In this document: positions 1 through 5,808 of the stretch, piece after piece
Numbering within the stretch: the stretch's first letter is position 1
Layout: the number at the start of each line of letters is the position of its first letter
Assembly: GCA_047632015.1 (NCBI GenBank)
Contig: JBLIBC010000177.1
Coordinates: forward strand, 1 to 5,808
DNA from: JBLIAZ01 sp047632015
GTDB lineage: Bacteria > Bacteroidota > Bacteroidia > Flavobacteriales_C > GCA-002722245
Length of the DNA: 5,808 nucleotides
Reading direction: 5' to 3'
The notes under the pieces: generated by a model
Databases searched by the model: none
Seen by the model: only the letters and a program-made list of their open reading frames with translations
Told to the model about the DNA's origin: nothing
Position numbers and translations under genes: made by a program

Positions 1-1817
1 ATTCCTTTCCCCTTAATACTTGAGGAAATATTAATACTTCCTTTGTTATAGATTGTATCTACGTCGTTAATTTCAATTCTAGGAATTTGAACAGGACTGG
101 ACCCACTAAGTTTGATGGTATTCATTATTGACCAAGTGCAACCTGTCCCAAAACAACCTTGAAACACACCCATATTTATGACATCTGCATATACTCGATG
201 ATCAGAGGAACTGCTGTTAATGAACTTCCCTGAATTAAACAGCAAACCTTTAAAAGTACAATTCGCACCATTTGAAGTGATAGTAAGTAAACCTTTGTTA
301 ATTAGTGACTCGCTTGTCTCAAAATTGACAGAACCCAGCAACACCTCTCCTTGATTCTCGACTGTTAAACCTTTAATGGTTAAAGACCCTAACTTTACTT
401 TTCCTTGTTGAATATGTAACGTTTTAACAGAGAAAACACCAATTGCAACCGAAGTATCGGAAGACGAGTTATCAATAATTAAAGTGTCATAATCACTTGC
501 TAATATTTTTTGACCAGTTTTCCCTTGGTATTTTACAGCAGCGTTTAACATGCTCAGCTTCCCGGTTCCTTCTGCATTGCCATTTATGACTAATTGCTGC
601 TGGTTTAAATTAAAAGTAACGTCTTTATCCAATTTTAAATCGGACCTAATTATTTGATTGCCCTCGCTGTTAACATGGATAGGAACATTCGAATTCAATG
701 CTAATTTCCCGTACCCAAAAACAGGCAAATCGAAATCTATATTTGACACAACAACAACTTCATTTAAGCTGTCTGCCTCTGCATTGCTAAACCCATTTAC
801 AAATTCATTGAACTGATGATTGACATCGTTACTAAAATTTAAAACCGAGTTGTTTTTCATTATAAAATCAGCTGTAGGTGACAAAGATATTTTTTCTTCA
901 ATTGTCAAAACAGCGAGTGAATCAACTATCAATTTTAGGTTCAATGTTATAGGAACATCAACTACTAGTTCACCATTTGCAATGGAAATGTTTTGATATC
1001 CGTTTTGAATTGATAATGGCAAATGTTGTTTGGTGCCTCTTGATAAAATGATTGTATTACCTGTCGCAGTTAAATCAAGTTGCTTCACTTTGAAATTTGC
1101 GTCAGTTGTTTTTATCACTAAAACCCCGGAGTTCTCATTAATGAAAATTGCGGAATCAGGAGCACTGATGCTTTCCCCAATTTGCAACCTTCCTTCATTT
1201 AATAGAGTGTCAGTAAAACTAGCGTTTACCAAGTTTATAGCTGTGCTACCTCCTACTGAATTGGTGCCTTGAAAAGTGTACTTCCCAGTTCCTGAAATAA
1301 ATTGACCGTTGTTTTCAAGCCGTCCTGAAATAAGGAATGATTGATTATCAGGCACTTTCCAAGTGCCTCCTGCTGATATCACTAAATTCTGAATTTCAAT
1401 GGTTCCCGAAGTTCTGGAAAATGACAATAAACTGTCAACTATTAAATCGGCATGTACTTTTAAATTAAACCCTTCCACCTTATTTATTCCTTTCGCGATA
1501 AAAGTATTCACACTTATGGATCCTAAAATGGAACTTGCTGCACTTCCCGAGTCTAAAAGCGTCAATTTATTACATGTTAAATTCCTTCCCGATGAGGAAC
1601 AATAAATTTTTCCACGCACCACTAAATCAGCACATTCATTATTAACTTGACTCAATGAAACTTCGTGTGCCTTTCGGATTAGTACCGAATCACTTGCGCT
1701 TGGAACGACCCCTGTGCTCCAAGTTGTGGCACTCCCCCACTTTCCTGATTGAATACTTTCAGAAAGTGCACTTAACTTTAAACTGAACAACATTGCTATT
1801 ATAAATACTCTGTACAT
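1..1817 (-). CDS. Large secreted beta-solenoid-like surface protein (3' end outside window)
   Basis: The frame is open without a stop for 605 codons plus two bases, from an ATG at 1817 to the window edge, so the C-terminus is missing. The leader before the ATG is A-rich, as is common in Bacteroidota. Residues 1-19 (MYRVFIIAMLFSLKLSALS) look like a Sec signal peptide with no lipobox cysteine. Residues 24-47 hold a motif of the form SGxWxxxxTWxxGxVPxxxDxVxI, which I recognise from the N-termini of many Bacteroidota extracellular proteins. The rest is rich in Ser, Asn, Thr, Val, Leu and Ile, with short beta-strand-like segments and N-x-G turns at residues 169, 207, 229, 488, 507, 528, 548 and 591, mostly spaced near 20 or 40 residues. 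That suggests a right-handed beta-helix or related solenoid. Export by the T9SS is likely, but the sorting domain would lie outside the window. No catalytic motif was recognised. Adhesin, glycan-binding or cell-wall roles are all possible. Confidence is high for the gene and low for its function. Confidence 0.88.
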   Translation of the reverse strand, partial: MYRVFIIAMLFSLKLSALSESIQSGKWGSATTWSTGVVPSASDSVLIRKAHEVSLSQVNNECADLVVRGKIYCSSSGRNLTCNKLTLLDSGSAASSILGSISVNTFIAKGINKVEGFNLKVHADLIVDSLLSFSRTSGTIEIQNLVISAGGTWKVPDNQSFLISGRLENNGQFISGTGKYTFQGTNSVGGSTAINLVNASFTDTLLNEGRLQIGESISAPDSAIFINENSGVLVIKTTDANFKVKQLDLTATGNTIILSRGTKQHLPLSIQNGYQNISIANGELVVDVPITLNLKLIVDSLAVLTIEEKISLSPTADFIMKNNSVLNFSNDVNHQFNEFVNGFSNAEADSLNEVVVVSNIDFDLPVFGYGKLALNSNVPIHVNSEGNQIIRSDLKLDKDVTFNLNQQQLVINGNAEGTGKLSMLNAAVKYQGKTGQKILASDYDTLIIDNSSSDTSVAIGVFSVKTLHIQQGKVKLGSLTIKGLTVENQGEVLLGSVNFETSESLINKGLLTITSNGANCTFKGLLFNSGKFINSSSSDHRVYADVINMGVFQGCFGTGCTWSIMNTIKLSGSSPVQIPRIEINDVDTIYNKGSINISSSIKGKG

Positions 1818-1909
1818 TTTTATGTTTTATTGAAAATATTATGCAATTATATTTAATTTATTTCTTTTTAATTGCAATAAAGTAAATATTATTTCAAAAA
1901 ACTTGAGTG

Positions 1910-1942
1910 TTTGTGCAATTCAATTTGGATTTGATAACTTTG
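1910..1942 (+). promoter_or_regulatory. Bacteroidota-type promoter of the rhomboid gene
   Basis: A perfect TAnnTTTG element (TAACTTTG, 1935-1942) is preceded by TTTG at 1910-1913 with a 21-base spacer. This fits the TTG-N17-23-TAnnTTTG layout described for Flavobacterium promoters. Transcription would start near 1948-1950, giving a very short leader of about 14 bases before the ATG at 1963. There is no Shine-Dalgarno sequence in that leader, which is usual in this phylum. Confidence 0.72.
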
Positions 1943-1962
1943 GGGAATAACCACCACTTTTA

Positions 1963-2868
1963 ATGAGTAACATTTTAAACGACATCAAACAAAAATACAA
2001 GAATGGCAACCTGCTTATTAAGGTTATTTTTGTAAATGTTGGAGTTTATCTTGCAATGGTTTTACTGAACATTTTTTCTAAGCTTATTGTGGGCGAACAG
2101 GGAACTTCATTTGTCGAAAAGTACATCTTCCCATATTTTGCATTGCACACAGATTTACTTCATGTGCTAATTAAACCATGGACGTTAATCACTCATCAAT
2201 TTGTACATGATCTTGGAATTGGGCACTTATTTGGAAACATGCTTTTACTCTACTTTTTAGGAAGCATGTTTTTGAACTACTTCTCACAAAAACAACTTTT
2301 TGGATTGTATTTGTTAGGTGGATTAATTGGTGCTGTTACTTTAATAACCGTCGCAAATTTATCTCCTTTATTCACCGAAGAAATAACCGCTATTGGTGCA
2401 TCTGCAGCGGTAATGGCTATTGCGATTGCAGTGTGTTCTTATGCTCCAAAAAATCAGGTGTTTTTACTGGGTGTGTTCAAAGTTCAATTGCAATGGATAG
2501 GACTGGCTTTGTTAGTTATGGATTTAAGTTTTTTTTATGATGGGAACACTGGAGGTCACATTGCGCATTTAGGTGGCGCTGCCACTGGTTTTTGGTTTGC
2601 TTCAAGCATCAAAAAAGGAAAAGACATTACGACTAGGATTAATAAAATTATTACATACGTAAGTCTATTACCACAAGTTTTTAAGAAAAAATCAAAACTT
2701 AAAGTAGCACACTCTAATGTTCGAAACATGAGTGATGACCAATACAATGAAGTGAGGAAAGCGACTCAAGAAGAGGTAGATGCAATACTTGATAAAATTG
2801 GTAAAAACGGTTACGAAAGTCTTTCAAAAAGCGAAAAAGAAATACTGTTTAAGTTCAGTAAAAAATAG
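1963..2868 (+). CDS. Rhomboid-family intramembrane serine protease
   Basis: This 301-residue membrane protein should cleave transmembrane helices of other inner-membrane proteins; its substrate is unknown. All core rhomboid features are visible. A PWTLITHQF segment (72-80) leads into H88-LFG-N92, which corresponds to the oxyanion-hole His and Asn. The catalytic serine is S147 in GASA (145-148), and the catalytic histidine is H202 in AHLGG (201-205). About six hydrophobic helices can be drawn, near residues 20-42, 86-106, 111-131, 143-160, 168-190 and 198-215, as in the GlpG-type core. An extra histidine, H199, lies three residues before the catalytic one. Residues 216-301 form a charged soluble tail. 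Its end (about 270-300: ILDKIGKNGYESLSKSEKE and following) matches a module I recall at the C-terminus of Bacteroidota rhomboids, possibly Pfam DUF6576. The ATG at 1963 is chosen because it follows a good promoter and gives a normal N-terminal cytoplasmic segment. The gene stands alone: its left neighbour is divergent and its right neighbour convergent. Confidence 0.95.
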   Translation: MSNILNDIKQKYKNGNLLIKVIFVNVGVYLAMVLLNIFSKLIVGEQGTSFVEKYIFPYFALHTDLLHVLIKPWTLITHQFVHDLGIGHLFGNMLLLYFLGSMFLNYFSQKQLFGLYLLGGLIGAVTLITVANLSPLFTEEITAIGASAAVMAIAIAVCSYAPKNQVFLLGVFKVQLQWIGLALLVMDLSFFYDGNTGGHIAHLGGAATGFWFASSIKKGKDITTRINKIITYVSLLPQVFKKKSKLKVAHSNVRNMSDDQYNEVRKATQEEVDAILDKIGKNGYESLSKSEKEILFKFSKK

Positions 2869-2919
2869 CTGTATTTTCCTGTCAAGTGCCAATCACCAAA
2901 ATATTGTATCTGATAAAAA

Positions 2920-4287
2920 CTAATGTTTAAGCACTTTCAATTTACTCACACTTCCATCATTGATTACTTGCAGAAAGTACATACCTATTTGCAAATTAGA
3001 GGTGTTTATTTCAAGATTATCAGTTTGAGAAATAAACCTAAATACCTGTTGACCGTGATTATTAAATAGTTTAACAACACTATTTGAGACCAATCTGTTT
3101 ACTACTAAACGTGAAGAAAATGGATTTGGAAATACCTTAATTTTGTCATGCTTTGAAGTTTTATCTTTTATTGAGTTTGCAACGTTTGACGAATTAGTAG
3201 CGTATCTTATTTTAAACCCAGAATTACTCACAGCGTCTTTTTGATAATAAACCAAGTGTGCATTGTCATTTTTATCTAACTTAAACCTCATCCCCTCTGC
3301 TAATTCTACCCCTGTCAAGGCTTTATCAACGATCACTTCCTTATTCCAAGTTAAACTGTCCTGTATAAGATATACAAGTTCGCTGTCAGTGCCATATATC
3401 ACATGTAACATTCCCTTTGAATCCATTTGTAATGACAGTACTTTTCGCGCACTAGGCGAAACCCCTTTTAAAGTATCCAGAGCTATTCTATTCCACGAGC
3501 CACCAGATAAATGATTGTAATGCAGTACGGTTGAATCAATACTGAGTATTTCCACGTAACACAAATGGACATCGTTTTGTTCATCAACAATCATAGATGA
3601 ATACTTTCCGACATCACCTACTGAATCAATTTTGTTGAGTTCCCATGTTCCTGTGCTTCTATTCCCATAGTACAAATGCGTTTCAGCATCATCATAGTAA
3701 CTAACAAGAGGTATGTCATTTTGATCCATTTGGAAACCAATTCCAAATCCATAATTTAATCCCTTCCTGGTATTTAAAGACTCAATGGTCCATTTTCCCC
3801 CTTTGTAAACAGCATACTCTAAACCATTTCCTTGTGACCCTATAGGTGGATCAATTGAAATTATATGGGTGTTATTTTCGCTGTCAAAAGCGATTTCAGA
3901 ATCCCATCCGTCATGCCCTTCATGGTGAACGGGTAGAGTGTCCCATGAGCTTACGCTAAGCACCAAATGAGCTAAATCACCACCTAAACCGTGATCATGG
4001 TAGCTTACATGTGGACGGCCAAGTTGATCAATTTCGATGTCACATGGCCCGTAAAAGTAGCCTGTACTGACGGTATCCACTTCAAAAACATTTAGTGATT
4101 CATTGTACATTGCATGAAATACAGCTCCCGCTAAATTCTCGGTTAAAAATGACACATGAGCAATGTTGTTGGTGTCCACAGCTACTGCCGGTTTAATCCC
4201 ATCTCCCACATCATGAAAACTCCATGCAGAGGCCTTTGACACAAACGTTGCCAGAAACAGACAAAAAAAGCACGTAAATAATTTCAT
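2920..4287 (-). CDS. T9SS-secreted seven-bladed beta-propeller-like protein
   Basis: The 455-residue product begins with a signal peptide (1-21, ending KASA before W22). Its two early cysteines (C6, C9) do not form a lipobox. Residues 22-366 contain seven copies of a unit of about 50 residues with the core hD-x5-H-h-x-[YF]. The Asp residues are at 38, 87, 135, 188, 235, 289 and 338, and the His six residues later is present in all but the fourth copy (L194). Aromatic residues in a second strand recur at W22, F68, W115, W166, W215, W265 and W314. This resembles BNR/sialidase-like propeller repeats, but canonical SxDxGxxW Asp-boxes are absent, so sialidase activity is not implied. Residues about 382-455 are a textbook T9SS type A sorting domain: VFPNPF (385-390), a central hGxxV stretch, LxxGxYxLxV near 432-441, and a Lys-rich end (KLKVLKH). 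The protein is therefore probably exported across the outer membrane and then released or anchored to the surface. Ligand unknown. It lies 91 bases downstream of the MFS gene on the same strand. Confidence 0.93.
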   Translation of the reverse strand: MKLFTCFFCLFLATFVSKASAWSFHDVGDGIKPAVAVDTNNIAHVSFLTENLAGAVFHAMYNESLNVFEVDTVSTGYFYGPCDIEIDQLGRPHVSYHDHGLGGDLAHLVLSVSSWDTLPVHHEGHDGWDSEIAFDSENNTHIISIDPPIGSQGNGLEYAVYKGGKWTIESLNTRKGLNYGFGIGFQMDQNDIPLVSYYDDAETHLYYGNRSTGTWELNKIDSVGDVGKYSSMIVDEQNDVHLCYVEILSIDSTVLHYNHLSGGSWNRIALDTLKGVSPSARKVLSLQMDSKGMLHVIYGTDSELVYLIQDSLTWNKEVIVDKALTGVELAEGMRFKLDKNDNAHLVYYQKDAVSNSGFKIRYATNSSNVANSIKDKTSKHDKIKVFPNPFSSRLVVNRLVSNSVVKLFNNHGQQVFRFISQTDNLEINTSNLQIGMYFLQVINDGSVSKLKVLKH

Positions 4288-4348
4288 GAATCTCGTTACA
4301 AATTACTGTTCGACTTAGTTTTAAAGATAAGAATAATCTCAGCTGATT

Positions 4349-4368
4349 TTTGTCATTTCCATGACAAA
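4349..4368 (-). other. Perfect 8-bp hairpin between the MFS and propeller genes
   Basis: Arms TTTGTCAT (4349-4356) and ATGACAAA (4361-4368) are perfect reverse complements around a four-base loop. On the minus strand the loop is GGAA, which fits the stable GNRA tetraloop class. It begins 10 bases after the MFS stop codon. No T-run follows on the minus strand (the next bases are AATCAGC), so it is not a canonical intrinsic terminator. It could instead be an mRNA-stabilising or processing hairpin for the MFS transcript, or a DNA operator for the propeller gene. Confidence 0.5.
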
Positions 4369-4378
4369 TACCAACAAC

Positions 4379-5596
4379 TTAATTTGCAAATTGTCGCCTC
4401 TCTTTTAGAGCAATAAGCAGGGCAATTAAAGGCAATAAAGCCATTAAATAGTACACCTTAAAGCCTATCCAACCGTAAATTGCGGCGGCCAGAACTGGAA
4501 AAGCAGTCATGGCAAAGGAGTTAATTGACTCATATATTCCCATCACCTCACCTTGCTTTTTAGGATCGGCATAAATTGAAACCAATGCTGTGAATGTAGG
4601 GTAGCACAAGGAAAACCCTAGATTCAACACATAGTAATACACGAGATACAAGTACAAATCACTTGTTAGCGTAATTGCCACAGCGCCTACAGTTGAAAGT
4701 GCTAATCCTACTACAAGGGTTTTAAAAATACCTAAATTTTTAATAAACCATTTAGACAACACTGCCTGATTAAACCCAAGGAATACACCAACTACCAACA
4801 TGAATATTCCTATTTCTTTGGGAGAAAATTTAAACAAATCTATGATGTAAAGCACTATTGTCGCCATGTAACACGCTGACATGATTGAAAACAACAATTT
4901 CAACACGAATAATAATTTAATGATAGGCGCAGGGTTCAACTCGCGAATTTGACGCAATATCAAAAAATTATGAATAAAAGAATGAGGCTTACTTACCGTT
5001 CTTTTTTCTATCGGATGTGATTCCTTTAGCCATATAAACATACTTAACAATGCTACCGAAGAAATTATAATGGCTGCGACTAAAGTGGCTGAATAACCCA
5101 TTGATGAAGAGGCTGTCAAACCTCCAATTCCAGGGCCTATAACTAATCCAACACCAACCACTCCTCCTAAATATCCAAAAATATAAGACTTTTCCTTTTT
5201 GGTAGTAATGTCAGACACGTAGGCATTTGTCACTGATATATTACCACCGGTAATCCCATCTAACACTCTTGATAAAGCAATTATCCACAACGGTATTGCA
5301 AAACCAATCAAGGGAACATCAGGAATGTAAAGCGCTGCCAAAAAAATAACCCAGCTAAGCAAGGTTCCTATTTGACTAATCATTAGAATAGGTTTTCTAC
5401 CTTTTCGATCAGACATAGCTCCTAATATTGGCGCACCAATAAATTGAAAGGCAGAATACAAAGCAAGCATCAAACCATATACCCACTCAGGAGCTCCGTA
5501 ATCCTCAATGACAAAAGGCAATACAGGCATCAAAATACTGAAGCCCAACACGTTGACAAAAGTCAATAAGTATGCTGGAATTAATTGCCGATTCAT
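4379..5596 (-). CDS. MFS transporter, Tet/drug:H+ antiporter type
   Basis: This 405-residue protein has the length and twelve-helix hydrophobic pattern of a single-domain MFS transporter. Motif A is complete in the loop after helix 2: G59-AMSDRKGRKP (59-69). A motif-B-like stretch, R110-VLDGITGGN, is followed by AYVSDIT (125-131), a combination typical of the TetA-like branch. The antiporter motif C appears in helix 5 as VGLVIGPGIGGL (149-160). The central cytoplasmic loop is near residues 191-225. By family it should export a small molecule in exchange for protons across the inner membrane. The substrate cannot be read from the sequence, and TetA-like features alone do not show tetracycline resistance. 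The ATG at 5596 places the first helix normally, and no Shine-Dalgarno sequence is visible. The gene is divergent from the downstream tRNA and precedes the propeller gene on the same strand, with a hairpin in the 91-base gap. No regulator gene lies alongside. Confidence 0.93.
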   Translation of the reverse strand: MNRQLIPAYLLTFVNVLGFSILMPVLPFVIEDYGAPEWVYGLMLALYSAFQFIGAPILGAMSDRKGRKPILMISQIGTLLSWVIFLAALYIPDVPLIGFAIPLWIIALSRVLDGITGGNISVTNAYVSDITTKKEKSYIFGYLGGVVGVGLVIGPGIGGLTASSSMGYSATLVAAIIISSVALLSMFIWLKESHPIEKRTVSKPHSFIHNFLILRQIRELNPAPIIKLLFVLKLLFSIMSACYMATIVLYIIDLFKFSPKEIGIFMLVVGVFLGFNQAVLSKWFIKNLGIFKTLVVGLALSTVGAVAITLTSDLYLYLVYYYVLNLGFSLCYPTFTALVSIYADPKKQGEVMGIYESINSFAMTAFPVLAAAIYGWIGFKVYYLMALLPLIALLIALKERRQFAN

Positions 5597-5617
5597 AGAA
5601 GCGCGAAGATACTTCTA
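5596..5617 (-). promoter_or_regulatory. Possible hairpin over the MFS start codon
   Basis: In the mRNA sense the arms are TAGAAG (5617-5612) and CTTCTA (5601-5596). They are perfect 6-bp complements, and the last base of the second arm is the A of the ATG. A second CTTC (5608-5605) lies within the 10-base loop and can pair with the same GAAG to form a tight competing stem. The two pairings exclude each other, so translation initiation might depend on which one forms. The stems are short, and regulation is only an inference. Confidence 0.3.
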
Positions 5618-5675
5618 AACGAACCATGACAAGCCATTTAGCGCATAGAGAAAAACTTACCTATAGTTCAATTAA

Positions 5676-5698
5676 ATCACTATGACAGTGATGGTCAT
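5676..5698. promoter_or_regulatory. Overlapping dyads in the MFS/tRNA divergent spacer
   Basis: ATCACT (5676-5681) and AGTGAT (5687-5692) form a perfect 6-bp inverted repeat around ATGAC. That ATGAC (5682-5686) is in turn a perfect inverted repeat with GTCAT (5694-5698). The first dyad has the size and symmetry of a repressor operator and lies 80 bases upstream of the MFS ATG. The second is followed by a T-run (5701-5706), so it could act as a weak terminator in the plus direction, although no plus-strand gene precedes it. Confidence 0.35.
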
Positions 5699-5719
5699 CC
5701 TTTTTTCTCCCCATCGCCC

Positions 5720-5727
5720 TAACTTTG
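5720..5727 (+). promoter_or_regulatory. Minus-7 promoter element of the tRNA-Arg gene
   Basis: TAACTTTG is a perfect TAnnTTTG element 29 bases before the tRNA 5' end, giving a predicted start near 5732 and a leader of about 25 bases. No TTG is found at the usual 17-23 base spacing, where the sequence is a C/T run instead. The element and its next bases nearly repeat those at the rhomboid promoter (1935-1950). Confidence 0.6.
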
Positions 5728-5756
5728 GGAATAAATCCTTAAATTTACCTCAAAAT

Positions 5757-5808
5757 GGCCCTGTAGCATAACTGGATAGTGCACTTGACTACGAATCAAG
5801 AGGTTGAA
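5757..5808 (+). tRNA. tRNA-Arg(ACG), 5' part, cut by the window edge
   Basis: The first 52 bases of a tRNA fold as expected. The acceptor 5' strand is GGCCCTG (5757-5763), followed by T8 and A9. The D-stem GCAT/GTGC (5766-5769 with 5779-5782, one G-T wobble) surrounds a loop with the invariant G18-G19. The anticodon stem CTTGA/TCAAG (5784-5788 with 5796-5800) holds the loop CTACGAA, so the anticodon is ACG (5791-5793). With A34 modified to inosine it would read CGU, CGC and CGA arginine codons. The variable loop AGGTT follows. The T-arm, the acceptor 3' strand and the CCA end lie beyond the window. Confidence 0.93.

Noticed and set aside
1030..1605. Plus-strand open frames of 80 and 68 codons inside the left region.
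   Set aside because: Both lie antisense to a 605-codon open frame with a signal peptide and coherent protein features; their translations resemble no family and have no promoter.
2556..2747. Minus-strand open frame of 63 codons inside the rhomboid gene.
   Set aside because: It is antisense to the last rhomboid helix and tail, which are clearly coding.
2883..2936. AAGTGC and GCACTT arms in the convergent gap, considered as a bidirectional terminator.
   Set aside because: The arms are only six bases, 41 bases apart, with no T-run; the second arm lies inside the propeller coding region.
3263..3514. Plus-strand open frame of 83 codons inside the propeller gene.
   Set aside because: It is antisense to repeats five to seven of the propeller protein, whose periodicity shows the minus strand is the coding one.
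1963..4287. A possible rhombosortase-like system, pairing the rhomboid with the adjacent exported protein.
   Set aside because: Rhombosortases act on GlyGly-CTERM tails. The neighbour carries a T9SS sorting domain, which is handled by the PorU-type sortase, and the two genes are convergent and not in an operon.
4322..4329. Minus-strand TATCTTTA as a promoter for the propeller gene.
   Set aside because: It misses the final G, and no TTG is found 17-23 bases upstream; such near matches are frequent in AT-rich DNA.
4359..5632. Shared 9-mer CCATGACAA at 4359-4367 and 5624-5632, on either side of the MFS gene, considered as direct repeats of a mobile insertion.
   Set aside because: Repeats of nine bases are expected many times by chance in a window this size, and there is no transposase or integrase.
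5652..5659. Minus-strand TAAGTTTT as a promoter for the MFS gene.
   Set aside because: It misses the final G of TAnnTTTG, and no TTG lies at the expected upstream spacing.
5757..5808. tRNA-Arg as the attachment site of an integrated element.
   Set aside because: The tRNA 3' half, where integration normally occurs, is outside the window, and no integrase or phage gene is visible inside it.

Overview
The window looks like an ordinary chromosomal stretch from an AT-rich Bacteroidota bacterium, probably Flavobacteria-like. Three things support this. One secreted protein ends in a type IX secretion system (T9SS) type A sorting domain. Two promoter elements match the Bacteroidota form TAnnTTTG. 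Start codons lack Shine-Dalgarno sequences, and one is preceded by an A-rich leader. The genus cannot be read from the sequence.

Layout, left to right: (1) 1-1817, minus strand: the 5' two thirds or so of a large secreted, probably beta-solenoid surface protein. It has a signal peptide, and its reading frame is open for 605 codons to the window edge, so its C-terminus is missing. (2) 1818-1962: a divergent intergenic region with a good promoter for the next gene. (3) 1963-2868, plus strand: a rhomboid-family intramembrane serine protease with a complete catalytic dyad and a soluble C-terminal tail. (4) A 51-base convergent gap. (5) 2920-4287, minus strand: a T9SS-exported protein predicted to be a seven-bladed beta-propeller. 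(6) A 91-base gap with a perfect 8-bp hairpin. (7) 4379-5596, minus strand: a 12-helix major facilitator (MFS) transporter of the Tet/drug:H+ antiporter type. (8) 5597-5756: a divergent spacer with overlapping dyads and the tRNA promoter. (9) 5757-5808: the first 52 bases of a tRNA-Arg(ACG), cut by the window edge.

The genes do not form an obvious pathway. The MFS and propeller genes run in the same direction and could be co-transcribed, but nothing ties their functions together. The two secreted proteins presumably both act at the cell surface, and the rhomboid acts in the inner membrane. I found no transposase, integrase, CRISPR array, toxin-antitoxin pair or defence module, and no convincing undescribed system. 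The most interesting signals are structural: the closed seven-fold repeat of the propeller, the roughly 20-residue periodicity of the large surface protein, the rhomboid's C-terminal module, and a possible bistable hairpin over the MFS start codon.
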